From assembly GCA_019639135.1 (NCBI GenBank), contig JAHBSL010000003.1, forward strand, positions 124,001-188,000: a DNA stretch of 64,000 bases. The letters run 5' to 3'. Source of the stretch: Acidobacteriota bacterium (GTDB lineage Bacteria > Acidobacteriota > Blastocatellia > Pyrinomonadales > Pyrinomonadaceae). Shown in pieces: positions 17,662 through 25,674 of this stretch; within the stretch, counting starts at the first letter, position 1; the number at the start of each line of letters is the position of its first letter. A model generated the notes under the pieces. It was not told where the DNA came from. It searched no databases and was given only the letters and a program-made list of their open reading frames with translations. The translations under genes were made by a program, and so were the position numbers.

Positions 17662-18072
17662 TCATACCGAGTTTTCGGAGCGAGCGAGACGCATTGAACC
17701 GTTGTAAGGGTCGGGCGAGGTCCAGCGGCCGGCCTGGTTCTCGTGTTTGCGGAACCAGGTGTGCTGCTGGCCAGACGATTCATCATTCTCCGTCAGGCCA
17801 TAGCCCTGGCGGGTCGCCTTATCGGCGGAATAGCCTTGCTCGATCTTTCTCAAACCCACCCCAACACCGATCTCCTCGCCGAACGCCTGATGGTCCGTCC
17901 GGGCAACCACATGGCCGTTCGCATTCGCAACCGCCCTTAAACTGCCCTGCCAGTCCTGCTGGATGTACTTCACACCGCCCGCTCCCTCGGCCGGCACGCC
18001 ATACTCCGCAACCAGCTTCCCAAATGCGTCGTAAACCATCAATTGCCAAACATCATTGATCTTCGTCGCCAC
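17662..18072 (-). pseudogene. RHS-repeat core fragment
   Basis: The 136-codon frame matches only the end of an RHS core: VYDAFGKLVAEYG, QQDWQGSLRAVANANGHVV, then RQGYGLTENDESSG and WFRKHENQAGRWTSPDPYNG. In intact RHS proteins hundreds of YD repeats precede this and a toxin or ending follows. Here both are missing and the core sequence deviates (WFRKHENQAG instead of the usual FRARYYD-type motif). It is read as a relic. Confidence 0.8.
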
Positions 18073-18155
18073 ACTGGCAGAATGATATAGACTCGATCCT
18101 CGGTGGCGGTTGGATCATTGAGGATATTTTAGCAAAGGTGTCAAGGAGGCGGGCG

Positions 18156-18223
18156 GAATGGTGAATGGTGAATGGTGAGTGGTGTATGGTGAGTGCCAGA
18201 TTTTGGATTCCGCATTCCGCATT
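18156..18223. repeat. Heptamer repeat block (ATGGTGA and CGCATTC units)
   Basis: ATGGTGA, ATGGTGA, ATGGTGA, GTGGTGT and ATGGTGA run in register. After a short break come TGGATTC, CGCATTC and CGCATTT. Confidence 0.8.
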
Positions 18224-18374
18224 TGGGCGAATCGCCCTTGCTTACGCGCTGGCCTCGGACACGGTGGCCTCACACAGGCGGAAACCCGGCCGGCGTGCGA
18301 AAGAAGAAAGGAGAAAGTGGGACCTTTTGTTTCGTATTTTCTTTGTTCGTGGTTAAAAATTCTTCAATTGGCCG

Positions 18375-18478
18375 GATGCCGATGCCACCGTCTTCGACGG
18401 TTCCGGGTTCATTTGGGAACGCGACCCACATCTCGCGATGTGGGCTACATCAATCCCGTAGTCTTCGACTACTCAAGC
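18375..18478 (+). repeat. Triple-hairpin dispersed element, copy B
   Basis: Three hairpins in a row: ACCGTC-TTC-GACGGT, CCCACATC-TCGC-GATGTGGG and GTAGTC-TTC-GACTAC, all perfectly paired. The order and TTC loops match copy A (11086-11188, minus strand), while the stem bases differ in a paired fashion. Confidence 0.7.
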
Positions 18479-18506
18479 ATGCCAGCTAAAGCCGGAATCA
18501 GATAAA

Positions 18507-18635
18507 TGCGGAACTCGGAATGATGAATGCGGAACCTGGACCTCACCCCTCCGCAACTTTGAAACTCTGAAACTCTGAAACTTCGCAACTCTCGCAACTT
18601 CGAAACTATCCAGAACTTCCATATCATCCATATCT
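18507..18635. repeat. Mixed 7/8-base repeat tract
   Basis: GGAAT-type heptamers (18507-18538) are followed by 8-base units GAAACTCT, GAAACTCT, GAAACTTC, GCAACTCT and relatives (18556-18607). CCATAT-type units follow. Confidence 0.75.
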
Positions 18636-18690
18636 CACGGATCGCCGTTCACTATGGGTTCAGGGTTGATGAAAATGGACAGCGGTAGGT

Positions 18691-18730
18691 TCGTCAATCG
18701 TGAATCGTAAATCGTAAATCGTCAATAGTT
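18691..18730. repeat. Heptamer repeat block (AATCGTA units)
   Basis: Units AATCGTG, AATCGTA, AATCGTA, AATCGTC and AATAGTT follow one another exactly. Confidence 0.8.
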
Positions 18731-18940
18731 CTTCAAGCAGAAACTTTGCGGGGCCTTTGCGTCTTTGAGGGAAAGTGGTCATTAAACGCGGAGTCCGCAA
18801 GGATCGCAGAGGCAAGTTAACGGTGAGAACCGGATCGAGGTTACTTCACTTTGGTCGGTTGATCATTAGGGTTTGGGAATCAGCCATTAGCTCTTAGCCA
18901 TAAGCCGTTAGCCGGGATTCAAATAACAATGACCCAGCGA

Positions 18941-19085
18941 AAGAAGTCAGAATCCAGAATTCAGAAGTCAGAAGCCAGAAGTCAGATGTCAGAAGTCAGA
19001 TGTCAGATGTCAGAAACCAGAGTGCGAACATGCAAAGACCAAAGACCAAAGATCGAAGCCCAAAGATCGAAGCCCAAAGCCCAAT
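18941..19085. repeat. Long heptamer tract (CAGAAGT then AAAGATC units)
   Basis: About 145 bases. At least a dozen CAGAAGT/CAGATGT-type units run to about 19022. Units of the AAAGACC, AAAGATC and GAAGCCC type follow from 19032. Period 7 throughout. Confidence 0.85.
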
Positions 19086-19135
19086 GTCCTCTCTTAACCA
19101 ATTTACGATGGTCCAATTAACAATTGACAATGCGA

Positions 19136-19273
19136 AAGAATGCCAAATCCCAAATCCCCAATCCCACATCACAAATCGCCAGACCCGGCCGCGTGTCCCA
19201 GATGTCCCATCTGTCCCATCTGTCCCATTCGTCCCAATTGTTCCAGTTGTTCACGATGTATCCGATGTTCACG
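19136..19273. repeat. AATCCCA heptamers followed by GTCCCATCT nonamers
   Basis: From 19146 come AATCCCA-type 7-base units. From about 19194 the period changes to 9: GTCCCAGAT, GTCCCATCT, GTCCCATCT, GTCCCATTC, GTCCCAATT, GTTCCAGTT, drifting on into GTTCACGAT. Confidence 0.85.
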
Positions 19274-19371
19274 GCGTTTTCGCGAACGCGCAATGCCTCC
19301 ACAATAAAACAAAACGGGCAAAGTGCCGGAGCGATGACACTGACCGACCCGGAATCCGATGTAAATTATCA

Positions 19372-19391
19372 CTGAATGAGTATTCATTCAG
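19372..19391. promoter_or_regulatory. FadR-like operator upstream of acyl-CoA dehydrogenase
   Basis: CTGAATGAGTATTCATTCAG is an inverted repeat with 8-bp arms and a 4-base centre. It agrees at 17 of 18 positions with the consensus I recall for the Bacillus TetR-family regulator FadR (TGAATGAMTANTCATTCA). That regulator represses fatty-acid oxidation genes and releases DNA when acyl-CoA binds. It lies just upstream of an extended -10 element. No tetR-family gene is in the window. Confidence 0.7.
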
Positions 19392-19402
19392 TCGCTTTTT
19401 TG

Positions 19403-19411
19403 TGATATACT
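19403..19411 (+). promoter_or_regulatory. Extended -10 promoter element of the acyl-CoA dehydrogenase gene
   Basis: TGA-TATACT is an extended -10 (TGn plus a hexamer one base off TATAAT). The operator arm ends 15 bases before the hexamer, covering the -35 region. Transcription would start near 19418, giving a short leader with GGAGG before the GTG start. Confidence 0.5.
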
Positions 19412-19436
19412 CTTCGCACTTTTGGAGGATTTCAGC

Positions 19437-21218
19437 GTGGACACACAGATGGCAAAAGATTATATGAAGGGCGGAGAGTTTTTGATCGCGGGGCAGACGA
19501 CTGCCGAGGTTTTCACTCCGGAGGATTTTTCCGATGAGCATCGGATGATCGGCGAGACGTGCCGTGAGTATATTGATAACGAGGTCGTGCCGAACCTGCC
19601 GGCTCTCGAAAATCACGCCTGGGAGGTCGCTCGCGATCTTCTCAAGAAGGCGGGCGAACTTGGCCTTCTCGGGGCAAACATCCCCGAGGAATACGGCGGA
19701 ATGGAACTCGACCAGACGACCGGTGCGATCATTGCGGAGATGGTCGGCCGCGGCAGCGGATTCGGCTCCACCTACGGTGCCCAGACCTCGATCGGCCTGC
19801 TGCCGATACTCTACTGGGGCTCGGAGGAGCTGAAGAAAGAGTGGATACCGGGCATCATCTCGGGCGAGATCGTCTCGGCTTATTGCCTCACGGAATCGGG
19901 CTCAGGCTCGGACGCACTCGGTGCCAAGTGTGTCGCCAGGCTCTCCGAGGACGGCGAGCACTGGATACTGAACGGCGAGAAGATGTGGATAACCAACGGT
20001 GGTTTCGCCGATGTTTACCTTGTCTTCGCGAAGGTCGATGGCGAGAAGGAGAAGTTCTCGTGCTTTCTCGTGCCGCGGTCGGAGAATTGCCGGCCCGGCA
20101 ATGAGGAGCACAAGCTCGGCATCAAGTCGTCCTCGACTACGGCAGTCATTCTTTCGGACGCAAAGATCCCGAAGAGTAACCTGATCGGTGAGGTCGGGGA
20201 CGGTGCAAAGATCGCCTTCAACGTGCTCAACGTCGGTCGCTTCAAACTCGGAGCCTCGGTCACCGGCGGAGCAAAGCTCGCGATCCATGAATCGGTGCGA
20301 TATGCCAATGAGCGGCATCAGTTCAACAAGCCGATCTCCTCGTTCGGAGCCATTAAGCATAAGCTCGCCGAGATGGCGATCCGGACGTGGGTCGCGGAAT
20401 CGATCACCTACCGGACGGTCGGGATGATCGACGCGTTGATCGGCGATGGTGCCGACGGTGCGAAAAAGCTGCAATCGATCGAGGAATATGCCGTCGAATC
20501 GTCGATCAACAAGGTCGCTTGCTCGGAGGCGCTCGACTTCGTCGTCGATGAGATGGTGCAGATCTACGGCGGCTACGGTTACTCGGCCGATTATCCGGCG
20601 GAGAAGGCTTACCGCGATTCGCGCATAAACCGCATTTTTGAGGGCACGAACGAGATCAATCGGATGCTGATCCCGGGCCAGTTGATGAAGCGGGCGATGA
20701 AGGGCAAGATCGGTTTGCTGCAGGCGGCAAAGGCTTTGCAGGACGAGATCTTGAATCCGCAGATGTCGTTTGATGAGGATACGGGACTGCTCGCCGCGGA
20801 AACGAAGCTCGCCGAAAATGCGAAGAAGATCGCCCTGATGGTGCTCGGCACGGCGGCCCAGAAATATATGATGGGCCTCAGCGAACAGCAGGAAGTGCTG
20901 CTGAATTGTGCTGACATCATCATGGACGCCTACCAGATGGAAACGGCGATCTTGCGTGCAAAGAAGTACGCCGAAAAGAACGGCGAGGAAGCAGCCGGAC
21001 GTTACATTGACATGGCCGGCGTTTTCTGTAACGACGCGATCCAGCGGGTCGAGATGAAGGCTCGAAACACGATCGCCGCGATCGCCGAGGGCGACGAGGG
21101 CCGCACGCTTTTGGTCGCACTCAAGCGCTTCACGAAAAACAACTCGCCGATCAACACCATCGCCGCCCGCCAGAGGATAGCCGATGTGATGATCGCCGCG
21201 AATACTTATACCTTCTGA
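19437..21218 (+). CDS. Acyl-CoA dehydrogenase (FadE type, long C-terminal extension)
   Basis: The start is placed at GTG 19437 because GGAGG lies 8 bases before it; the ATG at 19449 is also possible. The protein has 593 residues, in the long VLCAD-like class. It carries AYCLTESGSGSDA (FAD and substrate contact), MWITNGGFADVYLVF, and near its second third YGGYGYSADYPAEKAYRDSR. RIFEGTNEINR holds the usual catalytic Glu. It performs the first step of fatty acyl-CoA beta-oxidation. An extra C-terminal helical domain of about 180 residues follows the core. Regulation by a FadR-like repressor is suggested by the operator at 19372. Confidence 0.95.
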   Translation: MDTQMAKDYMKGGEFLIAGQTTAEVFTPEDFSDEHRMIGETCREYIDNEVVPNLPALENHAWEVARDLLKKAGELGLLGANIPEEYGGMELDQTTGAIIAEMVGRGSGFGSTYGAQTSIGLLPILYWGSEELKKEWIPGIISGEIVSAYCLTESGSGSDALGAKCVARLSEDGEHWILNGEKMWITNGGFADVYLVFAKVDGEKEKFSCFLVPRSENCRPGNEEHKLGIKSSSTTAVILSDAKIPKSNLIGEVGDGAKIAFNVLNVGRFKLGASVTGGAKLAIHESVRYANERHQFNKPISSFGAIKHKLAEMAIRTWVAESITYRTVGMIDALIGDGADGAKKLQSIEEYAVESSINKVACSEALDFVVDEMVQIYGGYGYSADYPAEKAYRDSRINRIFEGTNEINRMLIPGQLMKRAMKGKIGLLQAAKALQDEILNPQMSFDEDTGLLAAETKLAENAKKIALMVLGTAAQKYMMGLSEQQEVLLNCADIIMDAYQMETAILRAKKYAEKNGEEAAGRYIDMAGVFCNDAIQRVEMKARNTIAAIAEGDEGRTLLVALKRFTKNNSPINTIAARQRIADVMIAANTYTF

Positions 21219-21241
21219 AACCGATGGCGCTGTGAAACAGA

Positions 21242-21276
21242 TCCCCGGTACAACCCAAAACGGTTGCAGCCGGGGA
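21242..21276 (+). terminator. Probable terminator after acyl-CoA dehydrogenase
   Basis: TCCCCGG-N2-CAACC pairs with GGTTG-N2-CCGGGGA around a short AAAA-containing loop, followed by CTATTACTTT. The T-run is weak. Confidence 0.5.
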
Positions 21277-21339
21277 CTATTACTTTAGGCGGCATGGTCA
21301 GAATTTTGCCGATGGAGTTCAATTCGCTAAGCTCGAAGT

Positions 21340-21657
21340 ATGAATCTGCAGTACCGAGTCGAACGATGGAACGAGCCATACGCACCTGACGCGGCTTCGC
21401 TGAGGTCACGTCTCACCGCTGAAGGATACTCGGTCGTTCAATGGACCGACCTGCCGGGGACAGAGTACGGTCCTCACTCACACGCTAACGAGCAGTCGCA
21501 TTGGATCGTTTCCGGGGAGATCGAGCTTGAGGTTAAAGGAGGCGGAAAGCATGTTTTGGCTGCAGGTGACCGCGACTTCATGCCTCCGGGTACGGAGCAC
21601 ACGGCCCGTGTCATCGGCGATGTCCCGGTAGTTTATCTGATCGGCGAAAGGGTCTGA
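21340..21657 (+). CDS. Small cupin-domain protein
   Basis: This single-domain cupin has 105 residues. The first motif is YGPHSHANEQSHWIVSGEIE, with His/His/Gln/His positions suited to metal binding. The second is LAAGDRDFMPPGTEHTARVI. Such proteins bind a metal and act as small isomerases, dioxygenases or sensors. The substrate cannot be told. It is a lone gene. Confidence 0.85.
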   Translation: MNLQYRVERWNEPYAPDAASLRSRLTAEGYSVVQWTDLPGTEYGPHSHANEQSHWIVSGEIELEVKGGGKHVLAAGDRDFMPPGTEHTARVIGDVPVVYLIGERV

Positions 21658-21720
21658 AATAAAGAGCGGCAGGCCGCTAAGCCCGCCGCTCCTCCTCCCC
21701 GGCTCGATATTGTCGTCAGT

Positions 21721-22044
21721 CTAGTTTCGACGATAAACGCGTTCGTACTTCTTGGTCTTCGGATTGATCTTGTACGTATAGACCGCACCTGCTCCTCCAC
21801 CGGCTAACGCTCCCCAGGCAGCCCCTTTCTTGCCGCCAAGAAGGCCTCCGACGATCGCACCGGCACCCGCGCCGATACCTACGTTAATGATGTTGCGGTG
21901 GCGGTCGTAAACATTGCCATCATTCCGCTCGTACCGGTCACGGTCGCGATACCGACGCGTCTGTGCATCTGCAGACGAGGCGAAAAGCGGAACCATTACG
22001 GCCATCATTGCCATCATTGTGAATGCTGTTAGAAATCTTTTCAT
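21721..22044 (-). CDS. Exported glycine-zipper protein
   Basis: The 107-residue protein has a signal peptide ending in SSADAQ. A basic linker (RRYRDRDRYERND) follows, then a glycine zipper IGAGAGAIVGGLLGGKKGAA with AWGALAGGGAGAVYTY. Glycine-zipper segments of this YMGG/OmpA-like kind insert into or associate with membranes. It is a single gene of unknown function, common in diderm bacteria. Confidence 0.82.
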   Translation of the reverse strand: MKRFLTAFTMMAMMAVMVPLFASSADAQTRRYRDRDRYERNDGNVYDRHRNIINVGIGAGAGAIVGGLLGGKKGAAWGALAGGGAGAVYTYKINPKTKKYERVYRRN

Positions 22045-22283
22045 ATCTCTTTCCCCCTAAACTTGCTACGGAGGAACTGGCCTCCTGCAACTGGGTTAGG
22101 AGCAAAGGTTGTGCCATAAGGCCAAATAGCAATGTTTACAACAAGTTGCAGATGTCCGCAGCATGCGATGCTTTTCCCACGGGCACCAAAACAAGTACGG
22201 CATCAACGCTATGGTATGAAGGTACGGATCCTCCGGGTCGGCAATTCAGCGAATAATCAGGGATATGCTAAACTTGCCCACGA

Positions 22284-23132
22284 ATGCTGAAAAGCGACAT
22301 ACACGAGCGGACATGGTTCTTCGATCTCGAGTGGGTTCCGGACGCAGCCGCAGCAAAAAAGCTCTACAATTTACCGGACGACGTGACCGAGATTGACGCG
22401 ATGCAAAAGCTCTGGGAGACGGCGTCGGGATATTCGGAGGATGTACCGCGGCCATTCGTCAAGTATCTTTTTTCGCGGGTTATTTCGATCGCTTTTCTTT
22501 CACGTAACGTCGTTTTTCGCGACGGCGAAGGGCAGATAGAGTTTGGCATTCATTCGCTGCCTAAACTGCCGACCTCACGCGAGGAACACGACGAGGCCGG
22601 CATGATCGCCAAGTTTCTTTATTGGATAGGTGAGCGAGAGCCGCAGCTTGTCGGGTTTAATTCGCTCGAATCGGACCTGCAGGTGATCATCCAGCGGGCA
22701 CTGATAAATGAGGTTTCCGTCCCCTCATTTGCACGCCGGCCGGCAAAACCCTGGGAAGGCCGCGACTACTTCGATTCGAAAAACAGCGAATGGCATTTGG
22801 ACCTGATGCAGCGTTTTTCGATGCGTGGCGGGATGGCACCGAAATTGAATGACCTAGCCGTACTTTGCGGTTATCCAGGTAAGATAGATGTTGCGGGCGA
22901 TCAGGTGGTGGACCTATGGCTTGCCGGTGATGTGAACCGGATAGTTGAATATAATCAGACAGATGTTCTGAATACCTATCTCGTTTGGCTGCGGGTCGCC
23001 TATTTTTCGGGAAAGCTGAGCGAGGAAAGCTATTTTGCAGAGCAGGATGTTTTTAGATCGTTTCTTGAGGCGGAAGCGGAAAAACCGGGCGGAACACATA
23101 TTGCGAAATTTTTGGAGATGTGGGAGCAATGA
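22284..23132 (+). CDS. DnaQ-like 3'-5' exonuclease (PolB exonuclease 2 family)
   Basis: The 282-residue protein shows the three exonuclease motifs of the DEDD class. These are FFDLEWVP (Exo I, D and E), QLVGFNSLESDLQVI (Exo II) and VEYNQTDVLNTYLVW (Exo III, YxxxD). GRDYFDSKNSEWHLDLM lies between. It matches the predicted PolB-exonuclease-like family (PF10108), stand-alone proofreading-type nucleases of unknown physiological role. It begins a run of same-strand genes ending with a DNA methyltransferase. Confidence 0.8.
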   Translation: MLKSDIHERTWFFDLEWVPDAAAAKKLYNLPDDVTEIDAMQKLWETASGYSEDVPRPFVKYLFSRVISIAFLSRNVVFRDGEGQIEFGIHSLPKLPTSREEHDEAGMIAKFLYWIGEREPQLVGFNSLESDLQVIIQRALINEVSVPSFARRPAKPWEGRDYFDSKNSEWHLDLMQRFSMRGGMAPKLNDLAVLCGYPGKIDVAGDQVVDLWLAGDVNRIVEYNQTDVLNTYLVWLRVAYFSGKLSEESYFAEQDVFRSFLEAEAEKPGGTHIAKFLEMWEQ

Positions 23133-23193
23133 CCGGCAACCGAATCCTCGGTTGTGGCACCGAACCTGATAGCTTGGGGCAAGCGTGCTCAGT

Positions 23194-23673
23194 ATGAATA
23201 CTGAAGAGATACCGATCAGGACAGGTACCGTTTGCTCGGCGTGCGGGACTTCGGTTCCCATATCAGAGGAACGTTTTTGCCCGGTGTGCAGCAAGCTGCT
23301 TTCCGAGGATTATCAGCCGCTCGACGCTCTTCGCTCGTCTTACGGGCTTCAGAGGCAGACGTTACCAATGGTTGACGCGGGCGTGGTTTCGGCTGAACAG
23401 GTCTTCGGGACAAGGCGCGAGAACAACCTTGCCGAATTGTCATGGGCGTGTTTCGTGTATTCGTTGGTGCCGTATCTCGGCATACTTTTCATTCCGGTCA
23501 CATTCTTTCTTGGTACCGTCGCGGGGATCTGGTCGGGGCGGCGAGATGACAGGGCCGGTGTTCGGCTTGCGTTTGGTACGGTTGCGGGGAGCGTACCGGT
23601 CCTTGCGGTTCAGATACTGCTTTGGTGGCTTCTCTATTTGATCCCCGAGCTTGGCGACGTTCCTTCGATGTAA
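23194..23673 (+). CDS. Zinc-ribbon membrane protein
   Basis: The start is set at ATG 23194; a GTG at 23185 is possible. It has 159 residues. A zinc ribbon CSACGTSVPISEERFCPVCS (two CxxC pairs) is followed by a linker and three hydrophobic helices. These include WACFVYSLVPYLGILFIPVT and TVAGSVPVLAVQILLWWLLY. A cytoplasmic zinc ribbon on a small membrane protein is a common but uncharacterised arrangement. The next gene starts one base after its stop. Confidence 0.78.
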   Translation: MNTEEIPIRTGTVCSACGTSVPISEERFCPVCSKLLSEDYQPLDALRSSYGLQRQTLPMVDAGVVSAEQVFGTRRENNLAELSWACFVYSLVPYLGILFIPVTFFLGTVAGIWSGRRDDRAGVRLAFGTVAGSVPVLAVQILLWWLLYLIPELGDVPSM

Positions 23674-23674
23674 A

Positions 23675-24247
23675 ATGATTCCAATAGCGACGGTCATCGG
23701 GTCAAACTCACACCTTGAGTATGTTGCTCGATTGAAGAACAAAGATCTAGACCGGACCGGCCATGCGCCGGGTCTTGGCGATTTCGTCGAGATCATTTCG
23801 GGAGAGATGACGGCAGTTGGCGTCGTCTTCGACACCCGGATCTTTACTCCCGAGATCGCCGGAACGGGCCAACGCATAGGAGCTCAGCCGGCTTTCGGCC
23901 TTGCTGTCGGAGAAACTGGAGGCGAAAAGGGCCATTTACTCGGCATTTTGGTCGTTGGCTTTCGGCCGGGAGAGAACGAGCCCTATGAACAGCAGCCGCC
24001 GAGATTCGTTTTGCCACACGGGAGCGCGGTGCGGCTGATGTCTGAGGCTCATTTTCGCGAGTTTCATTCGGGTGAGGGCGGTGTGCGTGTAACCTACGCG
24101 AGCCGTGTTCTGAAACATGCCGGGATGCTCGGCCAGCCGCTGATGCGGTCGCTGATCGTTCGACTGACCAATACCTTTGGCGAGGACCCGGCTCCGGCTC
24201 TCGCATTGATCGGCCGCTCGATCGCCTGGCGAGATTCGGGGATCTGA
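23675..24247 (+). CDS. HAS-barrel-like protein
   Basis: 190 residues from ATG 23675, one base after the stop of the zinc-ribbon gene. The N-terminal 80 residues (IATVIGSNSHLEYVARL, LGDFVEIISGEMTAVGVVFD) look like a HAS-barrel, the small beta-barrel found at the start of HerA-type DNA translocases. The rest is not recognised. No ATPase motif is present, so it is not HerA itself. It is coupled to the zinc-ribbon gene and 20 bases upstream of a methyltransferase. The assignment is by eye only. Confidence 0.55.
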   Translation: MIPIATVIGSNSHLEYVARLKNKDLDRTGHAPGLGDFVEIISGEMTAVGVVFDTRIFTPEIAGTGQRIGAQPAFGLAVGETGGEKGHLLGILVVGFRPGENEPYEQQPPRFVLPHGSAVRLMSEAHFREFHSGEGGVRVTYASRVLKHAGMLGQPLMRSLIVRLTNTFGEDPAPALALIGRSIAWRDSGI

Positions 24248-24266
24248 TCCAATCGCGACTTCCTAA

Positions 24267-25067
24267 ATGATCGAATTCGGAAAGATCTATAACGAAAACT
24301 GTCTCGAGACGCTCGGCAGATCGTCGGAATCGTTCATCGATATGACTATAACAAGCCCGCCGTACGATGACCTGCGGGACTATAACGGCTATCATTTTCC
24401 GGTCGAGGAGATAGCGTCCGGACTTTTTGAAAAGACGAAGGATGGCGGAGTCGTTATCTGGGTGGTAGGCGATCGGACATACAACGGCAGCGAAAGCCTA
24501 AGCAGTTTCTCGCACGCCTTTGCATTTCGGGACGCCGGGTTTCGCGTGCACGATACGATGATCTACGCCAAGAACAACCCGATACCGAGCGACTGCGGCA
24601 AGCGATACCGGCAGGCATTCGAGTATATGTTCTGTTTCTCGAAGGGCCAGCCGAAGACGTTCAATCCGCTGACCATTCCGATCAAGCAGGAGAAGGCGTT
24701 CAAGTCGTTTCGTATCACTAAGGTCGGCCGCAACGATCTTGCACATGACCACGTTGCACCGAAAGAACGGAAGGTCAACAATATTTTCTTTTACAACGTC
24801 GGTACGTCGTCATCTAAGGACAAGATCGCATTCGAGCATCCGGCGATCTTTCCTGAACAACTCGTAGAAGACCAAATACTGACCTGGACGGACGCAGGTG
24901 ATACTGTGTACGACCCCTTTATGGGCAGCGGGACAAGCGCTAAAGTAGCGGGCTTGCTCGGGCGAAGGTGGTTTGGCTCTGAGATCTCAGCGGAGTACGT
25001 GGAACTTGCCATGCGCCGGCTTGAGAATCATAAAACGGATACACTGACGTTAAACGGCGGGCAATGA
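24267..25067 (+). CDS. DNA methyltransferase, beta-type, probably N4-cytosine
   Basis: The 266-residue protein has TSPPY at residues 29-33 as the catalytic motif. SPPY is typical of N4-cytosine enzymes. FMGSGT at 218-223 is the SAM motif. HPAIFPEQL stands before it, as in the beta class. It is compact, with almost no target-recognition insert (GKRYRQAFEYMFCFSKG region only). No restriction enzyme is adjacent. It lies 20 bases after the HAS-barrel-like gene and is probably co-transcribed. Confidence 0.88.
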   Translation: MIEFGKIYNENCLETLGRSSESFIDMTITSPPYDDLRDYNGYHFPVEEIASGLFEKTKDGGVVIWVVGDRTYNGSESLSSFSHAFAFRDAGFRVHDTMIYAKNNPIPSDCGKRYRQAFEYMFCFSKGQPKTFNPLTIPIKQEKAFKSFRITKVGRNDLAHDHVAPKERKVNNIFFYNVGTSSSKDKIAFEHPAIFPEQLVEDQILTWTDAGDTVYDPFMGSGTSAKVAGLLGRRWFGSEISAEYVELAMRRLENHKTDTLTLNGGQ

Positions 25068-25128
25068 CAACCATTCCGAAAGACGAAGCGTCTTAGTTGC
25101 CGTATCGTCGAAATTTAGAGGTTTGTTT

Positions 25129-25674
25129 ATGAAGAGCTTTTTTACTGCGTTATTTCTACTAGGGGCATCGATCGGGCTTGCGGCCCAGGTTCGTCCCGCA
25201 GATGCAGGTGGGACCTCCAATGAACGGAAAGACCCGGCCCCGCAGTCCTTTGAGGCAAAATACGAAGGCGGGATGTTCGGTTATGGTAAGAAAGAGTCCG
25301 GCACGCTAAGGTTCGATGACATTAACGAACGCATCGTCTTTTACGGAAAGGACGGCAAAGAGAAATTCTCTATCGGCTTTCAGCAGATCTTCGTCATCTC
25401 GCCTCATTCACGCTCGGTCACCTCGACGACCGGCAATGTAGTTCGCAACATACCGCTTCCGGGTTCGGTGCTCGGCGGGCTGATAAAAGAAAAGAAGCGT
25501 TATCTGATAGTTCAGTTCGCAGACCGAGATTCAGATGTCAGCGGCACCGTCAGCTTTAAGCTGGACAATCTGAAACTTCTTGAGTCCGTCATTCAGACCC
25601 TCGGGGAAAAGGCAAAGATGACCAAGAGAGGCGATGCCTATTACCGACCTCGTCCGGTACGAAGCGTGATCTAG
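25129..25674 (+). CDS. Exported protein of unknown function
   Basis: The start is at ATG 25129 behind AGAGG. 181 residues with the signal peptide MKSFFTALFLLGASIGLAAQ. The mature part contains YEGGMFGYGKKESGTLRFDD, KFSIGFQQIFVISPHSRSVT and IVQFADRDSDVSGTVSFKLD. These alternate like a PH-like or beta-sandwich domain. No catalytic motif. It ends facing the convergent rsmE gene with a 4-base overlap. Confidence 0.75.
   Translation: MKSFFTALFLLGASIGLAAQVRPADAGGTSNERKDPAPQSFEAKYEGGMFGYGKKESGTLRFDDINERIVFYGKDGKEKFSIGFQQIFVISPHSRSVTSTTGNVVRNIPLPGSVLGGLIKEKKRYLIVQFADRDSDVSGTVSFKLDNLKLLESVIQTLGEKAKMTKRGDAYYRPRPVRSVI

Larger units (their letters stand above)
18073..19371. other. 1.3-kb repeat-filled intergenic region
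   Basis: No supported gene is present. The region is a mosaic of short tandem repeats with periods of 7, 8 and 9 bases (listed separately). It also has copy B of the triple-hairpin element (18375-18478) and some unique sequence (18240-18370 and 18740-18870). It ends at the promoter/operator of the acyl-CoA dehydrogenase gene. Confidence 0.75.
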
